From contig NZ_JACSDI010000022.1 in NCBI RefSeq assembly GCF_022410515.1, forward strand, positions 1 through 64,000: a DNA stretch of 64,000 bases, written 5' to 3'. This stretch comes from Shewanella cutis. Lineage in GTDB: Bacteria > Pseudomonadota > Gammaproteobacteria > Enterobacterales > Shewanellaceae. Numbering within the stretch: the stretch's first letter is position 1; the number at the start of each line of letters is the position of its first letter. The notes beneath the pieces were generated by a model. The model had not been told where the DNA came from, did no database searches, and saw only the letters and a program-made list of their open reading frames with translations. Below are positions 34,015 through 42,433 of this stretch, one piece after another. Position numbers and translations under genes: made by a program.

Positions 34015-35397
34015 GTGGCGGTTTCACTTTGGCAACAATGTATCGGACGACTGCAAGATGAGCTTTCTGCTCAGCAGTTCAGTATGTGGATCAGACCGTT
34101 ACAAGCCGAAATGGATGGAGATACTTTGGTGCTATATGCGCCTAACCGCTTCGTGCTCGATTGGGTTAGGGATAAATACATCAATATCATTAATCAGTTT
34201 TTTACTGAGCAAATGGGTAATGATGCGCCTAAGTTACGTTTCGATATTGGTAGTCGTCCATCAGCTAAAAAGCTTGAGCCAGCGCCCGTTGCTGCTGTGC
34301 GTGTGCCCAGTCCCCAAACCAAAGCCTCTGTAGGTACGGCATTTAATACTACAGAGCCTGTTGCTAATACCAATCATCGCAGCAATATCAATCCGACTTA
34401 CCAGTTCGATAATTTTGTTGAGGGTAAGTCAAACCAACTGGGTAAAGCCGCTGCGTTGCAAGTGGCAGAAAATCCTGGTGGTGCCTATAACCCACTATTC
34501 TTATATGGTGGAACAGGTCTGGGTAAGACTCACTTGTTGCACGCTGTTGGTAATGGGATCATCAAAAATAATCCCAATGCTAAAGTGGTTTATATGCATT
34601 CCGAGCGTTTTGTGCAGGATATGGTTAAAGCGCTGCAAAATAATGCGATCGAAGAATTTAAACGTTACTACCGTAGTGTTGATGCGTTGTTTATCGATGA
34701 TATTCAATTCTTTGCTAACAAAGACCGATCGCAGGAAGAATTTTTCCATACCTTTAATGCGCTGCTTGAAGGTAATCATCAAATCATCCTAACGTCGGAT
34801 CGTTATCCAAAAGAAATCGACGGTGTTGAAGACAGATTAAAATCCCGCTTTGGTTGGGGCTTAACGGTGGCGATCGAGCCACCCGAGCTTGAAACTCGCG
34901 TGGCGATTTTGATGCGTAAAGCCCAAGAGAGCAGTATTAACCTGCCCGATGAAGTGGCGTTCTTCATTGCTAAACGTTTACGTTCTAACGTCCGTGAATT
35001 AGAAGGGGCCTTAAACCGGGTGATTGCTAACGCAAACTTTACCGGCCGCCCAATAACGATTGATTTTGTGCGCGAAGCCCTGCGTGACCTCTTGGCACTG
35101 CAGGAAAAATTAGTCACTATAGATAACATTCAGAAAACCGTAGCTGAATACTACAAAATCAAGATGGCTGATATGTTGTCTAAGCGTCGTTCGCGCAGTG
35201 TTGCGCGCCCAAGACAAGTGGCTATGGCGTTATCTAAAGAATTAACTAACCAGAGCTTGCCGGAAATTGGTGATGCCTTTGGCGGTCGAGATCACACCAC
35301 AGTGTTACATGCCTGTCGTAAGATTGCTCAGCTACGGGAAGAGAGTCACGACATTAAAGAAGATTATGCTAACTTGATTAGAACCTTATCTTCTTAA
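34015..35397 (+). CDS. dnaA: Chromosomal replication initiator DnaA
   Basis: DnaA-ATP opens oriC and loads the helicase. The 460-residue protein starts at a GTG (34015) with GGGG eight bases upstream. Domain I begins VSLWQQCIGRLQDELSAQQFSMWIRPLQ; the AAA+ domain has Walker A GGTGLGKTHLL and Walker B FIDDIQFF; domain IV has the DnaA signature GGRDHTTVLHACRKI. It is followed by dnaN after 20 bases. Confidence 0.99.
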   Translation: MAVSLWQQCIGRLQDELSAQQFSMWIRPLQAEMDGDTLVLYAPNRFVLDWVRDKYINIINQFFTEQMGNDAPKLRFDIGSRPSAKKLEPAPVAAVRVPSPQTKASVGTAFNTTEPVANTNHRSNINPTYQFDNFVEGKSNQLGKAAALQVAENPGGAYNPLFLYGGTGLGKTHLLHAVGNGIIKNNPNAKVVYMHSERFVQDMVKALQNNAIEEFKRYYRSVDALFIDDIQFFANKDRSQEEFFHTFNALLEGNHQIILTSDRYPKEIDGVEDRLKSRFGWGLTVAIEPPELETRVAILMRKAQESSINLPDEVAFFIAKRLRSNVRELEGALNRVIANANFTGRPITIDFVREALRDLLALQEKLVTIDNIQKTVAEYYKIKMADMLSKRRSRSVARPRQVAMALSKELTNQSLPEIGDAFGGRDHTTVLHACRKIAQLREESHDIKEDYANLIRTLSS

Positions 35398-35417
35398 AAT
35401 CAAGGAATTTGGACACT

Positions 35418-36518
35418 ATGAAATTTTCAATTGATAGGGACGCCCTATTAAAGCCGCTTCAATTGGTTTGTGGTGCGGTAGAAAGACGCCATAACTTGCC
35501 TATTTTGGCAAATCTCCTTGTAGAAGTTAGTGGTCACTCACTCAAATTAACAGGTACAGACCTCGAAGTTGAGTTAGTCGGTCAGGCGGTTATTCATGGT
35601 GATATTGAAGAAGGTCGCACAACAGTTCCTGCAAAGAAGCTGTTAGACATCGTAAAATCCTTACCCGAGCAAAGCGAGTTAAAGGTTGAGCAACAAGATA
35701 ACAAATGGTTGTTGCGCTCTGGACGTAGCCGTTTTTCGCTGGCAACACTGCCCGCGGAAGAGTATCCGAATGTCGAAGCCTTCCAAGCCGAAATCGAATT
35801 TACCCTTAAGCAAGGTGTGCTCAAGTCGCTGATTGATGCGACCCAGTTTTCGATGGCTAACCAAGACGTACGTTACTACCTTAATGGATTATTGATTGAA
35901 ACCGAAGGTAATATGCTACGCGCTATTGCAACCGACGGTCACCGTTTGGCCTTAAGTCATCGAGTTATTGAAGCGCAATTACCTGAGAAGCAAGTGATTG
36001 TGCCTCGTAAAGGCGTGATGGAAATGGCGCGTTTGTTGGAAGCGGATGATTTAGATATCATTATTGCCATTGGTGATAATGCTATACGAGCCACCACAAA
36101 CAGCACTGTTTTTACCAGCAAATTAGTCGATGGACGCTTCCCTGATTATCGCCGCGTATTACCGAAAGGCGGTGATAAAATCGTTATTGCGAGTCGCAAC
36201 CACTTCAAACAAGCTTTAACGCGAGCTTCTATTTTATCGAATGAGAAGTTTCGCGGTGTGCGCATTCAGTTAGAAACGGGATTGCTGAAAATCACCGCCA
36301 ATAACCCTGAGCAGGAAGAAGCGGAAGAAATCATCGATGTGGATTACAACAATCTGCCACTCGAAATTGGTTTCAACGTCAGCTACTTATTGGATGTATT
36401 GAACAATCTTAAGTCCGATGATGTGCGTATCACCCTAATCGATGGTAACTCGAGCGCCTTGCTGGAAAACCACTTGGAAGAAGATTCCATGTATGTGGTT
36501 ATGCCAATGCGCTTATAG
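35418..36518 (+). CDS. dnaN: DNA polymerase III beta sliding clamp
   Basis: The ring-shaped processivity clamp. From ATG 35418 it has 366 residues, as in E. coli, and begins MKFSIDRDALLKPLQLV; a TTG three codons earlier is unlikely. Three clamp domains are visible, and the C-terminus ends YVVMPMRL as in the family. Second gene of the dnaA operon. Confidence 0.99.
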   Translation: MKFSIDRDALLKPLQLVCGAVERRHNLPILANLLVEVSGHSLKLTGTDLEVELVGQAVIHGDIEEGRTTVPAKKLLDIVKSLPEQSELKVEQQDNKWLLRSGRSRFSLATLPAEEYPNVEAFQAEIEFTLKQGVLKSLIDATQFSMANQDVRYYLNGLLIETEGNMLRAIATDGHRLALSHRVIEAQLPEKQVIVPRKGVMEMARLLEADDLDIIIAIGDNAIRATTNSTVFTSKLVDGRFPDYRRVLPKGGDKIVIASRNHFKQALTRASILSNEKFRGVRIQLETGLLKITANNPEQEEAEEIIDVDYNNLPLEIGFNVSYLLDVLNNLKSDDVRITLIDGNSSALLENHLEEDSMYVVMPMRL

Positions 36519-36680
36519 TCATCCCATTTTTAAGCAGTACCATACGCCGCTTTTTAGCGGCGTATATGTCTTCAAACTGTGTCATATGTCCTCTTATTTT
36601 ACTCGGATAGAAATGAATTGCGGTATGATGATCGTCCTGAGTATTGGCCTAAGCCGTTGATGCGGTTTGATGAGTAACGC

Positions 36681-37763
36681 ATGAGCCTTATCCGTCTTAA
36701 CATTGATTCTTTTCGCAATATCCAGTTGGCGCAGTTGAGCCCAAGCGAAGGGATCAACCTGATTTATGGTCAAAATGGCAGTGGCAAAACCAGCATACTT
36801 GAAGCCATTTATTTTCTAGGCATGGGGCGTTCGTTTCGCAGTCACTTATCCCAGCGAGTGATCAATAACGACCAAGACAAATTAACTCTGTTTGCAACCT
36901 TAAATCTGCCCCGAGGCGACAGTAAAATAGGCCTGCGGCGTTTTCGCAGTGGCGAAACCGAAGTCAAAATTGATGGTGAAAAGGTCAAACGGCTATCGAC
37001 TTTAGCTGAAACCTTACCCATTCAAGTCATTACGCCAGAAAGCTTTTCGTTACTGTTCGAAGGCCCAAAATCCCGCAGGCAGTTTATCGATTGGGGGGCC
37101 TTTCATACCGATCCGCAGTTTTATGCGGCATGGATGAATGTAAGGCGTGTTCTTAAACAAAGAAATCAAATGCTTAGGAATGGTTCTCCCTACAATCAAA
37201 TCCAATATTGGGATAGGGAGTTTGTCCGTTATACCGAGCAGGTCACTGAAATACGAAACCGTTATGTAGACTCGTTAAATGAGCTACTTAAGGGTATAAT
37301 CGGAGAGTTTTTACCGCAGGTGGATGTTAAGGTTTCATTTACCCGCGGCTGGGATAGCAAAACGGATTTTGCACAACTTCTCGAATCACAATATCCCAGA
37401 GATTTGGCCACAGGTCATACCGTCAGCGGTCCCCATAAAGCTGACTTAAGACTTCGTGTAGGCACTTTGCCGGCGCAGGATGCCCTGTCCCGTGGTCAAT
37501 TGAAATTATTAGTCTGTGCACTGCGTATTGCACAGGGAAAGTTGCTCAAACAACAAATAGATAAACACAGTATTTATCTTGTGGATGATCTTCCATCCGA
37601 GTTGGATGCACAGCATAGGCAGCTATTGCTTAAGCAGCTAGTGGACACGGGTGCACAAGTGTTTGTGACCGCCATTGAGCCAGCAGCAATAGTCGATTCG
37701 TTACACACGCCTCCCAGTAGGATGTTCCATGTGGAACAGGGACGTGTAACGGTAATTGAATAA
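36681..37763 (+). CDS. recF: DNA repair and gap-repair protein RecF
   Basis: RecF is an SMC-like ATPase that helps load RecA at gaps. The 360-residue product has Walker A GQNGSGKTSILEA near residue 30, the TVSGPHKAD signature motif and VDDLPSELD Walker B. The 3' end contains a parS-like site at 37723-37738 that encodes the RMFHVEQ residues. It lies 162 bases after dnaN and 16 before gyrB. Confidence 0.98.
   Translation: MSLIRLNIDSFRNIQLAQLSPSEGINLIYGQNGSGKTSILEAIYFLGMGRSFRSHLSQRVINNDQDKLTLFATLNLPRGDSKIGLRRFRSGETEVKIDGEKVKRLSTLAETLPIQVITPESFSLLFEGPKSRRQFIDWGAFHTDPQFYAAWMNVRRVLKQRNQMLRNGSPYNQIQYWDREFVRYTEQVTEIRNRYVDSLNELLKGIIGEFLPQVDVKVSFTRGWDSKTDFAQLLESQYPRDLATGHTVSGPHKADLRLRVGTLPAQDALSRGQLKLLVCALRIAQGKLLKQQIDKHSIYLVDDLPSELDAQHRQLLLKQLVDTGAQVFVTAIEPAAIVDSLHTPPSRMFHVEQGRVTVIE
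37723..37738. other. Candidate parS site 1 (inside recF)
   Basis: TGTTCCATGTGGAACA matches the gammaproteobacterial parS palindrome TGTTCCACGTGGAACA at 15 of 16 positions. Confidence 0.65.
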
Positions 37764-37779
37764 CCATTGAGAGAATAAT

Positions 37780-40197
37780 ATGTCAGAGAATAGTTACGAT
37801 TCTTCGAGTATTAAGGTCCTTAAGGGCCTTGATGCAGTACGTAAGAGACCTGGGATGTATATTGGTGACACCGACGACGGTACGGGTCTACATCATATGG
37901 TGTTCGAAGTAGTCGATAACTCTATCGATGAAGCCTTAGCGGGCCATTGTACTGATATCACAATTACTATCCATGTGGATGGTTCGGTTTCTGTAAAGGA
38001 TGATGGCCGTGGTATTCCGGTCTCTATCCATGAAGAAGAAGGCGTATCGGCAGCAGAAGTTATCATGACGGTACTGCATGCTGGTGGTAAGTTCGACGAT
38101 AACTCCTATAAAGTGTCAGGTGGTCTGCACGGTGTGGGTGTGTCGGTAGTAAACGCGCTTTCTAAAAAGCTGCAATTAACCATTCGCCGCGATGGCAAAG
38201 TCCACGAGCAGTTTTACACCCACGGTGTACCTGATGCGCCAATCAAAGAGATTGGTGATGCAACTAAAACCGGAACCGAAATCCGTTTCTGGCCAAGTGA
38301 GCAAACTTTCAGTGATGTTGAGTTTCACTTTGAAATCCTGGCTAAACGGGTGCGAGAACTATCGTTCCTTAACTCTGGTGTGGGGATTCGCTTAGTCGAC
38401 GAGCGTGATAATAAAAACGAATTCTTTAAATACGAAGGCGGTATCAGCGCATTCGTTGATTACTTGAACCGTAATAAAACGCCGGTAAACAAAGATGTAT
38501 TCCACTTTATGCAGGAGCGTGACGACGGCATTACCGTTGAAGTGGCGATGCAGTGGAACGATGGTTACCAAGAAAACATATTCTGTTTTACTAACAACAT
38601 TCCACAGCGTGATGGTGGTACTCACTTAGCAGGTTTCCGTAGTGCGTTGACACGTAACCTCAACAACTACATGGAAAACGAAGGTTATAACAAGAAAGGC
38701 AAAACTAACGCGACTGGCGATGACGCCCGCGAAGGCTTAACTGCGGTCATTTCAGTTAAAGTGCCTGATCCTAAGTTCAGCTCGCAAACCAAAGACAAGT
38801 TAGTGTCTAGCGAAGTGAAAGCCGCGGTTGAACAAACCATGGGTGAGAAGCTAAACGACTATCTATTGGAAAATCCTGCCGATGCTAAGTTAATCGTTGG
38901 TAAAATTGTCGATGCGGCTCGTGCCCGTGAAGCGGCGCGTAAAGCCCGTGAAATGACCCGCCGTAAAGGCGCGCTCGACTTAGGTGGTTTGCCAGGTAAG
39001 CTGGCGGATTGCCAAGAGAAAGACCCTGGTCTTTCAGAAATCTACATAGTGGAAGGTGACTCTGCTGGCGGTAGCGCTAAGCAGGGACGTAACCGTAAGA
39101 ACCAAGCGATTCTGCCACTGAAAGGTAAAATCTTAAACGTTGAGAAGGCGCGTTTCGATAAAATGCTTTCTTCTCAAGAGGTTGCCACGCTAATCACTGC
39201 GCTTGGTTGTGGTATTGGTCGTGATGAATACAACCCGGATAAGACCCGTTACCACAACATCATCATCATGACGGATGCTGACGTCGACGGCTCGCACATT
39301 CGTACCTTGCTGTTGACCTTCTTCTTCCGCCAAATGCCTGAACTGATCGAACGTGGTTACGTGTATATTGCTCAGCCGCCTTTATTCAAAGTGAAGAAAG
39401 GTAAGCAAGAACAATATCTTAAAGACGAAGCTGCACTGACTCAGTATCTGACCACTCAAGCGTTAGATGGAACCAGCATTTATCCATCTCAAGGTGCGCC
39501 TGGTATGTCGGGTGAGCCATTAGAGCGTTTAGTGACTCAGTACCGTGAAGTGGAAGCGATTGTTGCCCGTTTAGAGCAACGTTATCCAACCCATATCACT
39601 AATCGGATGCTTTACCACCCAATGATCAGCAATGAGATGTTGGCTGATGAAGCTAAGATGAAGGAATGGATAGACGCCTTTATCCATGAGCTGGTGGAAT
39701 TAGAAAACAGCGGTGTGCTGTATTCTGGTGAGCCGGTGTTGGACCCTGAGCGTAAAGTGTATCTACCAAAGATCACCATCCGTAAACACGGTATCGACAC
39801 GCATTACCTATTTAGCTATGACTTCTTCCAATCAATGGATTATCAACGTATTGCTAAGTTAGGTGCAGCCCTTGAGGGTTTGATTGAAGTCGGTGGTTAT
39901 GTACAACGTGGCGATCGAGTGAAAGAAGTCGGCAGCTTCATTGAAGCGTTAGATTGGACCATTTCTGAAGCGAAACGTGGCTTATATATCCAACGTTATA
40001 AAGGATTGGGTGAGATGAACCCTGAGCAATTGTGGGAAACCACGATGGATCCTGAATCTCGCCGTATGCTGCAAGTAACGATTGATGATGCTGTTGGTGC
40101 GGATCAGCTGTTTACTTGTTTGATGGGCGACCAAGTTGAACCACGCCGTGACTTTATCGAAGCCAACGCGCTAAACGTGGCTAACTTAGACGTTTAA
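37780..40197 (+). CDS. gyrB: DNA gyrase subunit B
   Basis: The ATPase subunit of gyrase, which introduces negative supercoils. The 805-residue protein has a GHKL ATP site (EVVDNSIDEALAGHC, DDGRGIPV, GGLHGVGVSVVNAL), a TOPRIM domain (YIVEGDSAGGSAKQGRNRKNQAILPLKGK, MTDADVDGSHIRTLLLTFF) and a C-terminal GyrA-binding tail (YKGLGEMNPEQLWETTMDP). Its stop codon lies in a tandem 15-bp duplication at 40187-40216. Confidence 0.99.
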   Translation: MSENSYDSSSIKVLKGLDAVRKRPGMYIGDTDDGTGLHHMVFEVVDNSIDEALAGHCTDITITIHVDGSVSVKDDGRGIPVSIHEEEGVSAAEVIMTVLHAGGKFDDNSYKVSGGLHGVGVSVVNALSKKLQLTIRRDGKVHEQFYTHGVPDAPIKEIGDATKTGTEIRFWPSEQTFSDVEFHFEILAKRVRELSFLNSGVGIRLVDERDNKNEFFKYEGGISAFVDYLNRNKTPVNKDVFHFMQERDDGITVEVAMQWNDGYQENIFCFTNNIPQRDGGTHLAGFRSALTRNLNNYMENEGYNKKGKTNATGDDAREGLTAVISVKVPDPKFSSQTKDKLVSSEVKAAVEQTMGEKLNDYLLENPADAKLIVGKIVDAARAREAARKAREMTRRKGALDLGGLPGKLADCQEKDPGLSEIYIVEGDSAGGSAKQGRNRKNQAILPLKGKILNVEKARFDKMLSSQEVATLITALGCGIGRDEYNPDKTRYHNIIIMTDADVDGSHIRTLLLTFFFRQMPELIERGYVYIAQPPLFKVKKGKQEQYLKDEAALTQYLTTQALDGTSIYPSQGAPGMSGEPLERLVTQYREVEAIVARLEQRYPTHITNRMLYHPMISNEMLADEAKMKEWIDAFIHELVELENSGVLYSGEPVLDPERKVYLPKITIRKHGIDTHYLFSYDFFQSMDYQRIAKLGAALEGLIEVGGYVQRGDRVKEVGSFIEALDWTISEAKRGLYIQRYKGLGEMNPEQLWETTMDPESRRMLQVTIDDAVGADQLFTCLMGDQVEPRRDFIEANALNVANLDV

Positions 40198-40216
40198 TAT
40201 CTAGACGTTTAATATC
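40187..40216 (+). repeat. Tandem 15-bp duplication across the gyrB stop codon
   Basis: TAGACGTTTAATATC occurs twice in direct succession (40187-40201 and 40202-40216). The first copy contains the gyrB stop TAA. As the unit is a multiple of three, the second copy supplies a second in-frame TAA. Confidence 0.9.
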
Positions 40217-40246
40217 GTTATTGATTGATAAAACTGATTGATAAAT

Positions 40247-40278
40247 AAGGGAAAGCTGAGCTTTCCCTTTTCTTTTTC
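40247..40278 (+). terminator. Terminator of the dnaA-gyrB operon
   Basis: GGGAAAGC (40249-40256) pairs with GCTTTCCC (40260-40267) around TGA, followed by TTTTCTTTTTC. It ends just before the convergent GST gene. Confidence 0.85.
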
Positions 40279-40284
40279 AAAAAA

Positions 40285-40947
40285 TTACCTATCAACACCC
40301 GCCTCATCGGCGTCCACTATTTCAGTCTCTATTTTGGCTGCTGTTATCCAAGTCTGCATTTCTGGTTGGCTCACGATAAATTCCATATAAGCTCGGCTCG
40401 CTTGCGAGACTTCAATCTCGTAGGTAAAGAAGCGCATTACCACTGGTGCAAACATCATATCGGCGATTGACCACTGGCCAAATAACCAAGTGCCCTGAGT
40501 TTGGCATGGGGCAAATTCAGCCATTTGCTGAGACCAAATGCTATCCATGCGAGCAATCTCTTGCTGAACAGCAGGGCTTAGCTCGACATATCGACGGGCG
40601 CGGATATTCATAGGTAACGCATTTCGCAGGGCATGAAAGCCTGAATGCATTTCACAGGCGAGGGAGCGAGCCTTGGCTTTTTGTTTTGGATCTTGTGGCC
40701 ATGCCGCGCCTGAAAGATAACGATCATTGATATATACACAAATTGACAGTGAATCCCAAACGGTAATGTCACCATCGAGCAGTGTTGGTACTTTTAGCGT
40801 TGGTGAAATAGATTGGAGTTGCTTATAGAAGCTATCAGTATCGAGTTGTAAAAGGACTTCATCGAACTTAATGTCAGATTTTGCAGCCATTAACCAAGCT
40901 CGGAGCGACCAGCTAGAGTAGTTTTTATTGCCGATGTAGAGTTTCAT
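40285..40947 (-). CDS. Glutathione S-transferase family protein
   Basis: The ATG at 40947 (221 residues) has GGAAGG seven bases upstream and begins MKLYIGNKNYSSWSLRAWLM, a thioredoxin-fold GST N-terminus with candidate catalytic Ser in NYSSWS. The C-terminal helical domain follows from about residue 90. An in-frame extension to 41007 is not family-like. Substrate unknown; the family conjugates glutathione to electrophiles or acts in related detoxification. It converges on gyrB. Confidence 0.9.
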   Translation of the reverse strand: MKLYIGNKNYSSWSLRAWLMAAKSDIKFDEVLLQLDTDSFYKQLQSISPTLKVPTLLDGDITVWDSLSICVYINDRYLSGAAWPQDPKQKAKARSLACEMHSGFHALRNALPMNIRARRYVELSPAVQQEIARMDSIWSQQMAEFAPCQTQGTWLFGQWSIADMMFAPVVMRFFTYEIEVSQASRAYMEFIVSQPEMQTWITAAKIETEIVDADEAGVDR

Positions 40948-41320
40948 TAGTGCCTTCCAATTTTGAGTCGTGCCAATCACTATACATGATGAAATCGTGA
41001 TAACCATTAAGCGAGCAGATATTAGAACCCTTTAATATTTAGGTTGAAGGGATGATTAAGCAGAGTTTGTTTTTCGCTGAGCAGCAGGGTAATTACATGC
41101 TCATATTCAGTCATTCAAACTGCAAATTGCTCACGCAATCAAGCTAAATTGGCATAAGGTTTCACGTGGAACAATTCGATAAGGTAACCAAGTCTTAAGT
41201 TTCGGAACATATACTCAAGCTGGGCATAATACTGATAGTGCCTGTTCTAGCATATCAATTACAATGGATGGATAATGTAAGGCTGGCTCAGTAAACACTG
41301 TTTTTATAGGTTGGAATATT
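40948..41320. other. Gene-free stretch between the GST and HDOD genes with a parS-like site
   Basis: About 370 bases hold the divergent promoters for the flanking genes, which I cannot place exactly, and the parS-like site at 41158. No open frame here looks like a gene. Confidence 0.5.
41158..41173. other. Candidate parS site 2
   Basis: GGTTTCACGTGGAACA matches TGTTCCACGTGGAACA at 14 of 16 positions and is intergenic. Confidence 0.65.
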
Positions 41321-42364
41321 TTGATTAAGTCCATATTCAACAAAATTTTTAATATCCGTGAAGAGGCAACTCTTGAGCGACCGAAAAGCTTTAGTCAGAC
41401 CGATCTCAGCAAACCTATAAATACGGTCGTGCCACAAAAGCCTGCTGAAGAGCGGTGTGATACTTCGGCGTGTGTTGACTTAGAGGCATTGTTTTATAGC
41501 CTGTTATTTCCTGCTAGAACAAAAGATTCTGGTGGTGTTGCTAATAACCTTGAACGCCATGTGATGGCGGAAATTGAACAGGCCTTAGCATCCCCCCAAG
41601 TGATTGCCGAAAAAGTGCTAAAGCTTCCTTCTAAGGTATTGGAGTTAGACCGTAAGTTAGCTGACCCACAGTTTGATACCAAGGATTTATTGGCTTTAAT
41701 TGAACAAGACCCTTTACTCAGTGTTGAAGTGCTCAAGCTTTGTAATTCACCAGCATTTAAGAGAAGTGAGCGAGAGGTGACTAGCCTGCAGCAGGCCTTA
41801 GTTCAGCTTGGTCGGGAGCAATTACGGCGCTTCGTGACCAGTTGTTTGGTCCGTGAAATGCTAGACATTAAACCCATTTATTTCCGCCGTTTTGGGGCTG
41901 AAATTTGGCGTCACTCGATGCAAGTGGCCTTTTTAGCGAGTGAACTTAGCGAAAATGATAGGGACACGGCATTTTTATTGGGGTTGCTCCATGATGTGGG
42001 TAAGCTCGCCATTTTTAAAATGCTACTTGATGCTTTCGCGCAAGCTGAACCTGGCGAGCAGCCAAACTCTTGGTTATTTAGGCAAGTGATGACGGCAAAA
42101 TCGCTGACCTTAAGTACGTTATTAGCAAAATATTGGCAATTACCTAGCATCTTTGAAGCTGAACTGGATAAACTCGCCCATGTGCATACTCGGCCGAATG
42201 AGGGAATTGCTGCCGTAGTATGGCGTGCAAACGTGATTAGTGAGATCTCTATGTTGCTGCAAGCGGGTAAATTGCCAGACGATATGCTAACCAAGTTGTT
42301 AATGCTCGTCGGGCTTGAGCAAGCTCAGTTTGATGAGTTGCATGAAAAACTCCAACAGTTTTAA
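41321..42364 (+). CDS. HDOD-domain signalling protein
   Basis: The 347-residue protein has a disordered N-terminus (about 1-50) and an HDOD domain (about 95-295), with the pattern KLCNSPAF and a retained His224-Asp225 pair in GLLHDVGKLAIFK. HDOD proteins act in signalling and cell-cycle or motility control and mostly lack hydrolase activity; the exact role here is unknown. The start is a TTG with a GGTTGGA ribosome binding site, so the first residues are less certain. It is alone and ends at a bidirectional terminator. Confidence 0.85.
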   Translation: MIKSIFNKIFNIREEATLERPKSFSQTDLSKPINTVVPQKPAEERCDTSACVDLEALFYSLLFPARTKDSGGVANNLERHVMAEIEQALASPQVIAEKVLKLPSKVLELDRKLADPQFDTKDLLALIEQDPLLSVEVLKLCNSPAFKRSEREVTSLQQALVQLGREQLRRFVTSCLVREMLDIKPIYFRRFGAEIWRHSMQVAFLASELSENDRDTAFLLGLLHDVGKLAIFKMLLDAFAQAEPGEQPNSWLFRQVMTAKSLTLSTLLAKYWQLPSIFEAELDKLAHVHTRPNEGIAAVVWRANVISEISMLLQAGKLPDDMLTKLLMLVGLEQAQFDELHEKLQQF

Positions 42365-42379
42365 TGATTTTCAGCCATA

Positions 42380-42408
42380 AAAAAACGCGCTTAAAAGCGC
42401 GTTTTTGT
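42380..42408. terminator. Bidirectional terminator between the HDOD gene and glyS
   Basis: AAAAACGCGC (42381-42390) pairs with GCGCGTTTTT (42397-42406) around a six-base loop, with A and T runs serving both convergent genes. Confidence 0.9.
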
Positions 42409-42433
42409 TAACCGTGATTTTTACTTAAATCAC

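Noticed and set aside
40221..40245. Imperfect repeat TGATTGATAAA downstream of gyrB as an iteron
   Set aside because: Only two copies in AT-rich DNA before a terminator; no replication context for it.
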